A stretch of DNA of 48,031 nucleotides from positions 1 through 48,031 of the forward strand of contig NVUL01000016.1 of the NCBI GenBank assembly GCA_002401885.1. Reading direction: 5' to 3'. Both the position numbers and the translations under genes were made by a program. The DNA is from SAR86 cluster bacterium (GTDB lineage: Bacteria; Pseudomonadota; Gammaproteobacteria; Pseudomonadales; Pseudohongiellaceae). Under the pieces are notes generated by a model, which worked only from the letters and a program-made list of their open reading frames with translations, was not told the DNA's origin and did no database searches. Of this stretch, positions 1-7,917 are shown piece by piece. Position 1 is the first letter of the stretch; each line of letters opens with the position of its first letter.

Positions 1-2930
1 GCAGACTCGATCTGATTGCCACGGTGATCATAAATATAGTCTGTGGCACCGGTTTGGTCACTAAGTTGAGTGAGACGCCCAACACCAAACGCGCCTGCGG
101 GCTGGTCATAGGTATAGGCAATGTCTTCTGCCGGGCTTGAGGGATAACTTACCGACGTGAGGCGATTGAGTGAGTCATAGGCATTGTTCGTAACCACGCC
201 ACGCGCATCAGTTTGGCTAAGCTGATTGCCCGCATCGTCGTAAGTGAATACAGTTACTCCAGTATCCGGACTACTTTGCTGAATTAAATTGTTCAATCCA
301 TCGTAGACATAGGTCGTTGTTAAACCACGCTGATCAGTAACTGAAATGAGATTGTCTCTAGCATCATATTCGAAATTGCTGTTGTTACTATTGGCATCAG
401 TGACCGTCGATAAGCGGTTCAACGCATCAAACGATTGCAAAGTGTTTTGGTTGATTCCCAATGGATCGCGAGACATTGAAACTTGATTACCATTATCATC
501 AAAACCAAACTCGCGAATTTGGTTAGCACCACTAATGATTTGATAAATCCGACTTAGCTCATCATAAATATTTTCCTGCGCTCGAGTGACTATGCCTCCA
601 GAACTTCTGCTAAGATCAATCGTTATGTTTGCGGCATCATCTAGCGTAAATTCTTGACGTTCATTCAAGTTGTTAACGATGGCGGTTAGTCGATGCGCTT
701 CGTCGTATTCGTAGATCAAATACGCACCATTCGGAAATGTGGCCTTGATCAACTGCCCGGCATCGTCGAATTCATTAGTAGTAACAGCATCATTGCCTGA
801 TGGTGTAGGGTCAATGACGATAGTACTAAGTAGCCAACCTCTCGGGTGATAGTTCAAATGTGATATAACACCGTTGCCATCTAGGACTGTAAGTGGAAGC
901 CCCCGTAAATTATAGCTTGTGATTTGAGTAATATGACCCAACGGATTTGTAATCGTCTCAACGAATCCTTCGCTGGTATATGTAAAAGTTGTTATATCAC
1001 TAACATCAGTTCTTGGGCCGTTCTGAGTCGCTACTAAAAATTGGCCATTTACACTTTCAGGATAATAGGTAAACGTCGAAGTACGCGTTCTTCCGCTTGT
1101 GCTGTAAGGAACTGTCTGAACAGTAGTATCTGTCTCAACACGAGTTAACAGGGTCCCTAAACTATCGTAGTTGAAAGTAGTCGTTCTTCCAGGCTCAGCT
1201 ATTTCTGTCGGCAAACGATACTCTGGGTGCCAGGTAGTAGTGATAGTTCGCTCGACTGCAGTACCGACAGCCTCTGTTCTGCTGGTTTCCAAGCCTCGAC
1301 TGTCGTACTGAAAGTTAGTGACGTTGTTGTTCCAGTCTGTACTGCTTGTCTTAAATCCATTGGCGTTGTAGGTGGAAAACTGGGAAGCCGCTGGGCATAG
1401 ACCTGAAGCAGATGCTTCCCGATCTGTTCCAGTCACATACCCAGTCGCATCCAATTGCAGGACGGTGTCGAGACCAAGAGAATTTGTGATTGTTCTAGTG
1501 TTATTGACCTCATCATAGGACACGTTGGCACTTCCGACACCTGCTCCAAATTCACTCAATATTGCGCGGCCGCTGGTGTCATATTCATAACGAATGTAGA
1601 GATCGCCATTTTCATCCTGGACACTGGTTAATGCCGTAGTGAAATTTGGATCATCGTAAAAATAACCTATGCTTGGATTATCCGCGTTATTGCCCGGGGT
1701 GAGGTCTGGGTAGGTAACGCTAACAAGCATGTTGTCCGCATCGTAGGTATAGTTATAGGCATTGCCATCGGGGTCGGTAAAACTTAGCAGCAAGTTATCC
1801 GTGCTGCCGTCGTAGCTAAAATCTATCGCCTTTCCGAAGTCATCAGAGACAGAGATCAATAGGTCTTCATCTACAACATCATAATTCAGAAAATGAGACA
1901 GACCGGCAGGTGACGATATTTGTAACAACTTGCCTTCCAAGTTGTATATCTCGATTTCATTTCTGGCAGTCACCGCACGAAAACCTGGCGATAAAGGATG
2001 GCCTACTGGCAGTCGCTCAACGGATGATCTGGATCCATCAGCAGGCTCATAGATACCATTGTTCTCGACATAGAGTTCTATTTTCCCTGTTGCTCGCTGC
2101 AGAGTGAGGAAGACTGGAATCTCGGCTGGATTGGGTACGGAGGTTGAGAAAAAAACATTCATTGAACGGTTGTAGGTATGGCGCCAGTTGGGTCCGGCAC
2201 CAGTTGCATTCCCAAGGCTATTGTAGTGCCGTGTAATGTCTAACGGGAAAGCATCCGCGCCGCGGTAATCCATCTGAGAATAAAACTTGTGGCCATTAAA
2301 CGTATCGATGGGGTTGGGTGTTTCTGCTTCACATTGTTGCGGATCTGGCTCGGGTATTTCTGGTTCTGGTTCGGGCACCACTACCCTTGTTATAAGGAAT
2401 TGTACAGCTCGAGCAAATATCAGATCTGGATCGGTAGCTGTGCCGGATGCTCCTCCACAATCATTGCCGAAGGTGGTCCTTGTATAAGTTACCGGCACGA
2501 AAGACGATCCGGGTCCGGGAGAACCTGAAGCGGAAATGTTAAGAAAAGCTGGACAGAATAAGGGGCTCGACTGGCAATTCGCGGCGCTTCGAGATATTGC
2601 TTCGCTTACAGTTTCGGCTATGGTGTCAAATCGGGGGGTGCCCGTGTTCCTTGGAACAAAGCAATTAACCTGATTCGCGTTGTAATAGGTATAGCCATCG
2701 GCATACGCATAAGTCAGGTTATCTCCATCCTCATCAAATAACCAAACAAGGTCTGCGTCGAATTCTGTCATTGCTGCAGCTTCAGCTTCGCCAAGCGTCG
2801 CGTACTGCACACCACTAAACAGGTACTCGAATTCCTGAGCCTGTAATAGGTTCGCGGGAAATAGCATCCACACTAATAAGCTCGATCGGAAAAATATTGA
2901 GAAATGGTGTCTGCGTAACATTGCTAGCAT
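1..2930 (-). CDS. RHS/YD-repeat protein, exported, 3' end beyond the left edge
   Basis: An uninterrupted reading frame runs from ATG at 2930 leftward off the window (about 976 codons seen). The start is preceded by GGAG about 10 nt upstream. Residues 1-31 form a Sec signal peptide: basic start, hydrophobic core, cleavage near LLQA-QEF. A Cys-containing exported domain follows, then a Pro/Glu linker near residue 190 (PEPEPEIPEPDP). Next is a DUF6531-like RHS entry segment (DTFNGHKFYSQMDYRG, about 207-225). From about residue 300 onward there are many degenerate YD repeats, such as SYDGSTDNLL, YEYDTSGR and DYIYDHRGNQ. RHS repeats build a hollow beta-barrel cocoon that often encloses a C-terminal toxin or effector. 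That tip is not in the window, so the payload is unknown. No T6SS or immunity gene is visible nearby. Confidence 0.9.
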   Translation of the reverse strand, partial: MLAMLRRHHFSIFFRSSLLVWMLFPANLLQAQEFEYLFSGVQYATLGEAEAAAMTEFDADLVWLFDEDGDNLTYAYADGYTYYNANQVNCFVPRNTGTPRFDTIAETVSEAISRSAANCQSSPLFCPAFLNISASGSPGPGSSFVPVTYTRTTFGNDCGGASGTATDPDLIFARAVQFLITRVVVPEPEPEIPEPDPQQCEAETPNPIDTFNGHKFYSQMDYRGADAFPLDITRHYNSLGNATGAGPNWRHTYNRSMNVFFSTSVPNPAEIPVFLTLQRATGKIELYVENNGIYEPADGSRSSVERLPVGHPLSPGFRAVTARNEIEIYNLEGKLLQISSPAGLSHFLNYDVVDEDLLISVSDDFGKAIDFSYDGSTDNLLLSFTDPDGNAYNYTYDADNMLVSVTYPDLTPGNNADNPSIGYFYDDPNFTTALTSVQDENGDLYIRYEYDTSGRAILSEFGAGVGSANVSYDEVNNTRTITNSLGLDTVLQLDATGYVTGTDREASASGLCPAASQFSTYNANGFKTSSTDWNNNVTNFQYDSRGLETSRTEAVGTAVERTITTTWHPEYRLPTEIAEPGRTTTFNYDSLGTLLTRVETDTTVQTVPYSTSGRTRTSTFTYYPESVNGQFLVATQNGPRTDVSDITTFTYTSEGFVETITNPLGHITQITSYNLRGLPLTVLDGNGVISHLNYHPRGWLLSTIVIDPTPSGNDAVTTNEFDDAGQLIKATFPNGAYLIYEYDEAHRLTAIVNNLNERQEFTLDDAANITIDLSRSSGGIVTRAQENIYDELSRIYQIISGANQIREFGFDDNGNQVSMSRDPLGINQNTLQSFDALNRLSTVTDANSNNSNFEYDARDNLISVTDQRGLTTTYVYDGLNNLIQQSSPDTGVTVFTYDDAGNQLSQTDARGVVTNNAYDSLNRLTSVSYPSSPAEDIAYTYDQPAGAFGVGRLTQLSDQTGATDYIYDHRGNQIES

Positions 2931-3232
2931 GATGCGTACTCCGGTTTTAATTCTTCTAAATGATGATTGTTTCTATGGCATTTTCCCTGCTACTAGTCGT
3001 GGATTGCGCAGGGTGATCAGTGCGCGTCACTCGATGTTGTTTAGATAAATCAAAGCACCACGATAATGACGATATCCCAGCTATTGTGATATCACAAGCA
3101 CATCAGTCCTTTTGACTGACTTCTTGATCCCATTTTTTATCGGAGCTCCACAAGTTGACATCTGAGTGACATCCTCAGGCTAGATATGAGTTTGGGAGCG
3201 GTGAGGGTGGCGCTAACCATGCTGTGCCCCAC
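2931..3232. other. Spacer upstream of the RHS gene
   Basis: About 300 bases without a convincing gene. It should hold the promoter of the leftward RHS gene, but I could not pick -35/-10 boxes with confidence. The RHS ribosome-binding site lies just before 2930. No repeat or RNA gene recognised. Confidence 0.5.
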
Positions 3233-3271
3233 AAAAAAGCCCGCTGGACCAATTGGTCAGCGGGCTTTTTT
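3233..3271 (-). terminator. Rho-independent terminator of the PQQ dehydrogenase gene
   Basis: GCCCGCTG(G)ACC, an AATT loop and GGTCAGCGGGC form an 11-bp GC-rich stem with one bulged G. A-tracts lie on the left and T-tracts on the right, so it could act in both directions. It lies about 50 bp past the stop of the leftward PQQ dehydrogenase gene and is most likely its terminator. Confidence 0.85.
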
Positions 3272-3323
3272 GTGCTTTCTATACGTACTAAATATCTCTG
3301 CTACACCGAAGGCAGCAGCAACA

Positions 3324-5345
3324 CTAGTGCCCGTCGTCGCCGCCGACTATCGCGCCAGGCAACGCCATGGCGGTAAGCCTCGGTCCGTTCTGCAGCATCA
3401 CATACTGATGACCATCATGCTGGTAGGTCATCATGCCATAGCGGCTGAGTTCAGAGGTCTCTATTCGCGCTAGCTCTTCGCCGGTCCTCTTATCTACCGC
3501 GAACAAGTGTGGCGTACCATCTCCAATCGCACCTGAATACATCAGCATGTTCTTAGTAACTACCATGGTCGCCTTGGAGCCGCTTCCGGTATTTCCTACA
3601 TCGACGCCAGCAAGCAGCGGATGGTTAGCAATATTGTCCGGTGTCTCTCCAACAGGCAGTGTGAACAAGGTATCGCCCGTGTTCATGTCGATAGCCTGAA
3701 TACGGCTATACGGTGGCTTCGTAATGGGAATGCCCTGAATGCGGCCTGGCGAGACGGATCGTACAACGGCGTAGTCGGCGAAGGTAGTGCCAGTCGGAGC
3801 GTTCCAACGCAGATCAGCCTCGGCACCCGGGCCAAGTACTCGCGCCGTACATCCAGTGCTTGAGGTTACGTAGAGAATGCCAGACTCAGGATCGGCTGCG
3901 GCCGGTCCATTGATGTTGGCTCCACCACCACCGCCAGGACACCAGAGTGCGGCAGTCTTGCCCAACGCGTTGTCATAATGCAGAGGCGGATTGAAAAGCG
4001 GTCCGATCTCGAATTCAGACACCGCCTCTATTGCGCGTCTTCGTAGCTCGGGCGTGAAGTCGACGAGATCATCGATAGAGATGCCCTGCAATTCAAAAGG
4101 TTCGGGCTTAGTTGGGAACGGCTGAGTCGGCGCGAGCTTCTCTCCCGGCACCTGTGATCTTGGCACGGGACGCTCGACCATCGGCCACAGTGGCTCGCCA
4201 GTCTCACGATTGAAGGCATACACGAAACCCTGTTTCGTCGCCTGCGCGATTGCCGGTATCTCGCGTCCCTCGATATTAACATCCAATAAAATCGGAGCAG
4301 TCGGCGTGTCATAGTTCCAGATGTCGTGATGCACCATCTGAAAATGCCATGCTCTCTCGCCGGTATCGGCATCGAGCGCAATCAGGCTAGCGGAAAATAA
4401 ATTGTCGCCTGGTCGAAAACCACCGTAGAAATCGATAGTCGCGCTGTTAGTTGGGATATAGACAAGGTTCAGATCCTGATCGGCAGACAGTGGCGCCCAA
4501 GAGGACACGTCACCAGTCCACTGCCAGGCATCGTTTTCCCAAGTCTCGTGACCGTATTCGCCGGGGCGGGGAATCACATTGAACTTCCACTTGAAGTCAC
4601 CCGTTGCCGCATCGTAAGCGAGGATGTCCCCTGGAATATTCTCGATTCGCGCCTGGTTGTAACCCTGCTCGGCTGAGTTTCCAACGATGATAGTGCCATT
4701 GACTACGATCGGCGGCGAGGAGGAAGTGATATAGCCAGTTTCCAGGGGAATTCCCTCGTAGGGGTCATAGGGGTGGCCTAGATCGGCTAATAAATCGACA
4801 ACTCCCGTTACCGGGAATCCATCCACAGGAATCTGACCACCGAAGCCCTCTAGAGGAGCGCCCGTCTCAAGGTCCAATGCCGTAAGGAAGAACGCCGGCG
4901 AAGTGATGTAGACCACCTTGCGTCCGCCGACCTCGGCGATGGTGACGCCCTTACCGTAGTCTTTACGCATGGAATATTCATAGCGAGCAGTCTTCGGCTC
5001 TACATAAGTCCAGATCGTCTCACCACTCTTCGCGTCGATGGCGATCACGTAGCGACGCGGTCCGGCTACGGTAATAATCTTGCCGTCGACGTAGCTCGGT
5101 GTCGAGCGCCCGCTTGCCGCGTTGAAGCTTGCGCCATCCCAGACCCATGCCTCCTCTAATTCTTTGAAATTCTCTGGCGTGATTTCATCGACAGGCAGGT
5201 AACGGGTGTGTGCAAAGTCACTGCCTAAGGTTAGCCACTCGACTGAATCCTGCGCCAAAGTAAGTGAACTAACACAAGCAATTAACGAGACAGTAAATCC
5301 CAGGAATACCCTCATGGCTAGTGTAGATTTAGTAGAATAATTCAT
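3324..5345 (-). CDS. PQQ-dependent dehydrogenase (quinoprotein glucose/alcohol dehydrogenase family)
   Basis: A periplasmic quinoprotein of about 673 residues. It has a signal peptide ([15 protein letters not shown]) and an eight-bladed PQQ propeller with repeats such as [30 protein letters not shown] and [14 protein letters not shown]. Near residue 460 is the glycine-rich segment [18 protein letters not shown], typical of the family. These enzymes oxidise sugars or alcohols and pass electrons to the respiratory chain. There is no CxxCH heme motif, so electrons must go to a separate carrier. Substrate is not readable from the sequence. ATG at 5345 is chosen because GAGGT (5355-5359) sits 9 nt upstream; an in-frame GTG at 5348 is the alternative. 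No pqq synthesis genes are in the window. It appears monocistronic, with a terminator at 3233-3271. Confidence 0.9.
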   Translation of the reverse strand: MNYSTKSTLAMRVFLGFTVSLIACVSSLTLAQDSVEWLTLGSDFAHTRYLPVDEITPENFKELEEAWVWDGASFNAASGRSTPSYVDGKIITVAGPRRYVIAIDAKSGETIWTYVEPKTARYEYSMRKDYGKGVTIAEVGGRKVVYITSPAFFLTALDLETGAPLEGFGGQIPVDGFPVTGVVDLLADLGHPYDPYEGIPLETGYITSSSPPIVVNGTIIVGNSAEQGYNQARIENIPGDILAYDAATGDFKWKFNVIPRPGEYGHETWENDAWQWTGDVSSWAPLSADQDLNLVYIPTNSATIDFYGGFRPGDNLFSASLIALDADTGERAWHFQMVHHDIWNYDTPTAPILLDVNIEGREIPAIAQATKQGFVYAFNRETGEPLWPMVERPVPRSQVPGEKLAPTQPFPTKPEPFELQGISIDDLVDFTPELRRRAIEAVSEFEIGPLFNPPLHYDNALGKTAALWCPGGGGGANINGPAAADPESGILYVTSSTGCTARVLGPGAEADLRWNAPTGTTFADYAVVRSVSPGRIQGIPITKPPYSRIQAIDMNTGDTLFTLPVGETPDNIANHPLLAGVDVGNTGSGSKATMVVTKNMLMYSGAIGDGTPHLFAVDKRTGEELARIETSELSRYGMMTYQHDGHQYVMLQNGPRLTAMALPGAIVGGDDGH

Positions 5346-5523
5346 CACTCTGACACCTCATTCTTCTTGATTTTGTAGAGTTCTCATCGCGTGGGGTAAT
5401 GGCAGCATCGATCAACCCTGCCATTCGATCAAGAACGAGCTAAGTTTCTCTCGCTAACGTAATGGATACAGTCAGTGCCTGCAAGCCATAGTTTTGAGCA
5501 AAAAACCTGTAAAACTAGGGTAG

Positions 5524-6345
5524 CTAAGACAACATGCGCACTTCGCGCTGCGGGAAAGGGATGGAAATATTTGCATCACTCAGTGCATCTTTGATCGCCT
5601 GATTCGCAGCAAATCGAATCTGATGGAAGCGTTCCGTTCTCGCCCAGGCTCGGACCGCGATATTGATCGCGCTATCACCAAACTCATCGATGCCGATCTG
5701 AATCGCGCGTTCCTCGCTCAATCCATCGATCTTGGAGAGCTTCGCTGAGATGGCCGCTATAGCGGCATCGGTATCGCTGTCGTAGGCGACGCCAACCGAA
5801 AGCTCCAAGACTGTATCTGTATGGGAGTTGTGGAGGATTTCTCCGACTATGTGCTTGTTAGGAACTAGGATCAGCTCTTCATCCTCATTGCTTAACAATG
5901 TGTAGGCGAGATGAACTTCCTTCACTACGCCAAACACGCCCTCAACTCGAATCGTATCGCCCACTACAAACGGCCGGCTGAAGATGATGCTGAGCCCCGC
6001 GCCGTAGTTTGACAGAAGACCTTGCATCGCTAAACCAGCACCCAAGCCTAGGGCACCGACCGCAGCTAGGAATGGAGTAACTTGTATCCCGAGTTTCGGC
6101 AGCGCAATGAGAGCAGCACTGACGATGATGGCGATGCGGGCGGCACTGGCAAAGAAGCGGCTCAGGGTTATATCCAGCGATTTCTTGCCGCAAAGCGCCA
6201 GCACCAAGTTGCTTACCCATCTGCCGACGAAGATACCTAATACCAGTACGACAATCGCGCCAAATATCTGGAAGCTGTATGTGACCATATAGGTCACGAA
6301 CATGTTGTAGAGGTCGGTCACTAATTCCAATTCTTCCTGTCCCAT
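5524..6345 (-). CDS. Small-conductance mechanosensitive channel (MscS family)
   Basis: A 273-residue inner-membrane channel that opens under membrane tension and releases solutes on hypo-osmotic shock. Three N-terminal helices are visible (about 17-40, 60-85, 90-115). The pore-lining TM3 is rich in Gly and Ala (FLAAVGALGLGAGLAMQG), as in MscS. It is followed by the beta domain (RPFVVGDTIRVEGVFGVV, LVPNKHIVGE) and an alpha/beta C-terminal domain. The length is close to that of E. coli MscS (286). It is divergent from the RlmK gene; the 124-bp spacer probably holds both promoters. No strong ribosome-binding site precedes the ATG. Confidence 0.93.
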   Translation of the reverse strand: MGQEELELVTDLYNMFVTYMVTYSFQIFGAIVVLVLGIFVGRWVSNLVLALCGKKSLDITLSRFFASAARIAIIVSAALIALPKLGIQVTPFLAAVGALGLGAGLAMQGLLSNYGAGLSIIFSRPFVVGDTIRVEGVFGVVKEVHLAYTLLSNEDEELILVPNKHIVGEILHNSHTDTVLELSVGVAYDSDTDAAIAAISAKLSKIDGLSEERAIQIGIDEFGDSAINIAVRAWARTERFHQIRFAANQAIKDALSDANISIPFPQREVRMLS

Positions 6346-6469
6346 AAACTTTATTCTCTGTTGCAGATGAACTCGCGTATCATGTGAATCTCGTATTCTG
6401 CCACGTCAATCTCCGTAGGCAAACAATGAGCTTCTCAATCTCACTAAGAATTTCGCCAAGAATCTCTTC

Positions 6470-7459
6470 ATGAATTCAGACATCGACAAAAACTCAGTGC
6501 CGGACGAAGGCGTGGCGATGCTGATAAATCGCCTGCGCAAGAATCAGCGCGTACTAGGAAAGTGGGCGCGACAGCAGAACATTGAGTGCTTTCGTCTGTA
6601 TGATCGCGACCTGCCGGAGTATGCGTTCGCTATCGACTGCTATGGCGAGTACGTGCAGATGGCAGAGTATCAGGCGCCCTCCTCTATCGACGAGGAGAAA
6701 GTGAGATTGAGACGAGAACAGGCCATCACAGCCGTTCAAGAAGTACTCGGCATAGCACGTGAAGATATTGTGCTGAAGTCCCGCGAACGTCAACGCGGCA
6801 CACAGCAGTATGAGATTCAGGACCAGAGCAAATCATTCTTTGTCGTAAATGAAGGCCCTGCTCGACTCTGGATAAATCTGAAAGACTATCTGGACACCGG
6901 ATTATTTCTGGATCATCGCCCGATACGCCAATTCATTCGAGAGAACGCTGCAGGCAAACGTTTCCTGAATTTATTCTGTTATACCGCAAGCGCCAGCATA
7001 CAGGCAGCTCTGGGTGGTGCAACCTCCACATTGAGTATCGATCTATCCAACACCTATCTCGATTGGGCGCGGCGAAATTTCCTTCTGAACAAGATAGGCG
7101 GGAAAAACCATCGCCTGAAGAAGGCCGATTGCATCGACTATCTCAGCTCGAAATACGAGAAGTTTGATTTGATATTTTTGGATCCACCTACTTTTTCGAA
7201 TTCGAAGAGCAGCAGCAACGTTCTGGATATCCAGAGGGATCATGGTTCGCTGATCCGCAATGCCATGAACAAGCTGGAGAGAGACGGGCTATTAATTTTC
7301 TCCACCAATAAGCTCAACTTTAAACTAGACAGCGAAAGCCTAAAGCGGTTCGAGATTCGTGACTACACCAAATTCAGCCTCGGCAAAGATTTCCAACGGC
7401 AGAAGAAGATTCATCAGACTTGGCTTATCAGCCATAAATGGTCACCCCCGACTTACTAG
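6470..7459 (+). CDS. rlmK: 23S rRNA (guanine-N7) methyltransferase, stand-alone RlmK domain
   Basis: This protein matches the C-terminal (RlmK) half of E. coli RlmKL, which makes m7G2069 in 23S rRNA. It has the linker NRLRKNQRVLGKWARQQ, the segment YLDTGLFLDHRPIR, a SAM-binding motif (FLNLFCYTASASIQAALGGA) and the catalytic/base-binding motif DPPTFSNSK. The RlmL half (THUMP plus m2G2445 methyltransferase) is absent: only 124 bp separate this gene from mscS. It is 329 residues from ATG 6470. An internal ATG at 6518, preceded by GAAGG, aligns with the E. coli linker and could be the real start. A separate RlmL is expected elsewhere in the genome. Confidence 0.9.
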   Translation: MNSDIDKNSVPDEGVAMLINRLRKNQRVLGKWARQQNIECFRLYDRDLPEYAFAIDCYGEYVQMAEYQAPSSIDEEKVRLRREQAITAVQEVLGIAREDIVLKSRERQRGTQQYEIQDQSKSFFVVNEGPARLWINLKDYLDTGLFLDHRPIRQFIRENAAGKRFLNLFCYTASASIQAALGGATSTLSIDLSNTYLDWARRNFLLNKIGGKNHRLKKADCIDYLSSKYEKFDLIFLDPPTFSNSKSSSNVLDIQRDHGSLIRNAMNKLERDGLLIFSTNKLNFKLDSESLKRFEIRDYTKFSLGKDFQRQKKIHQTWLISHKWSPPTY

Positions 7460-7503
7460 TTATCAACTTGCACCGAGACAGCTTGCGGCTTAACATCCAA
7501 CTC

Positions 7504-7917
7504 ATGAAAACTGCTATCAACATCACGCGCCTACTCTCTTTTCCCCTAATATGCTTTGCCCTAAGCCTACAGTCTGCTGCAGCCTTAGGGCAGGAATCCA
7601 ATAACACTCCACTCGTCGGCTCTTGGGGTGGACCACTGGTAATCGGCGAGGATGATTTAGGTCTTATCTTCAACTTCACTATGGCAGAGGGTGAGTACGC
7701 AGCCAGCATAATCAGCGACGGATTAGGCATTTATGGTATGCCTGCAGACAGGGTCAGACTCAATGGCCTAATGCTTACGGTGGTGATTCGCAGGTTAGAT
7801 GTTGAGTTCACCGGCACCCTGCGGTTCGACGATGCGGGTGAGAAATTGCTGCGTATAGACGCAAACTGGTTTCAAGGAAGCGAGATGGTACCGGTGGTAT
7901 TGAAGGCGGTTGAGTAA
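7504..7917 (+). CDS. Exported lipocalin-like beta-barrel domain protein
   Basis: A 137-residue secreted protein of unknown function. ATG 7504 is preferred over an upstream in-frame start at 7438 because it begins a proper signal peptide (MKTAINITRLLSFPLICF..., cleavage near AALG-QES). The mature part (GSWGGPLVIGEDDLGLIF, IYGMPADRVRLNGLMLTV, FTGTLRFDD, WFQGSEMVPVVLK) follows the pattern of the N-terminal beta domain found before many alpha/beta hydrolases and beta-lactamase-like proteins (GxWxG...SpxQG...WxQG...pLxL). Here that domain stands alone without an enzyme. Family assignment is by pattern and is an inference. Its TAA directly abuts the stop codon of the convergent SulP gene. Confidence 0.7.
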   Translation: MKTAINITRLLSFPLICFALSLQSAAALGQESNNTPLVGSWGGPLVIGEDDLGLIFNFTMAEGEYAASIISDGLGIYGMPADRVRLNGLMLTVVIRRLDVEFTGTLRFDDAGEKLLRIDANWFQGSEMVPVVLKAVE

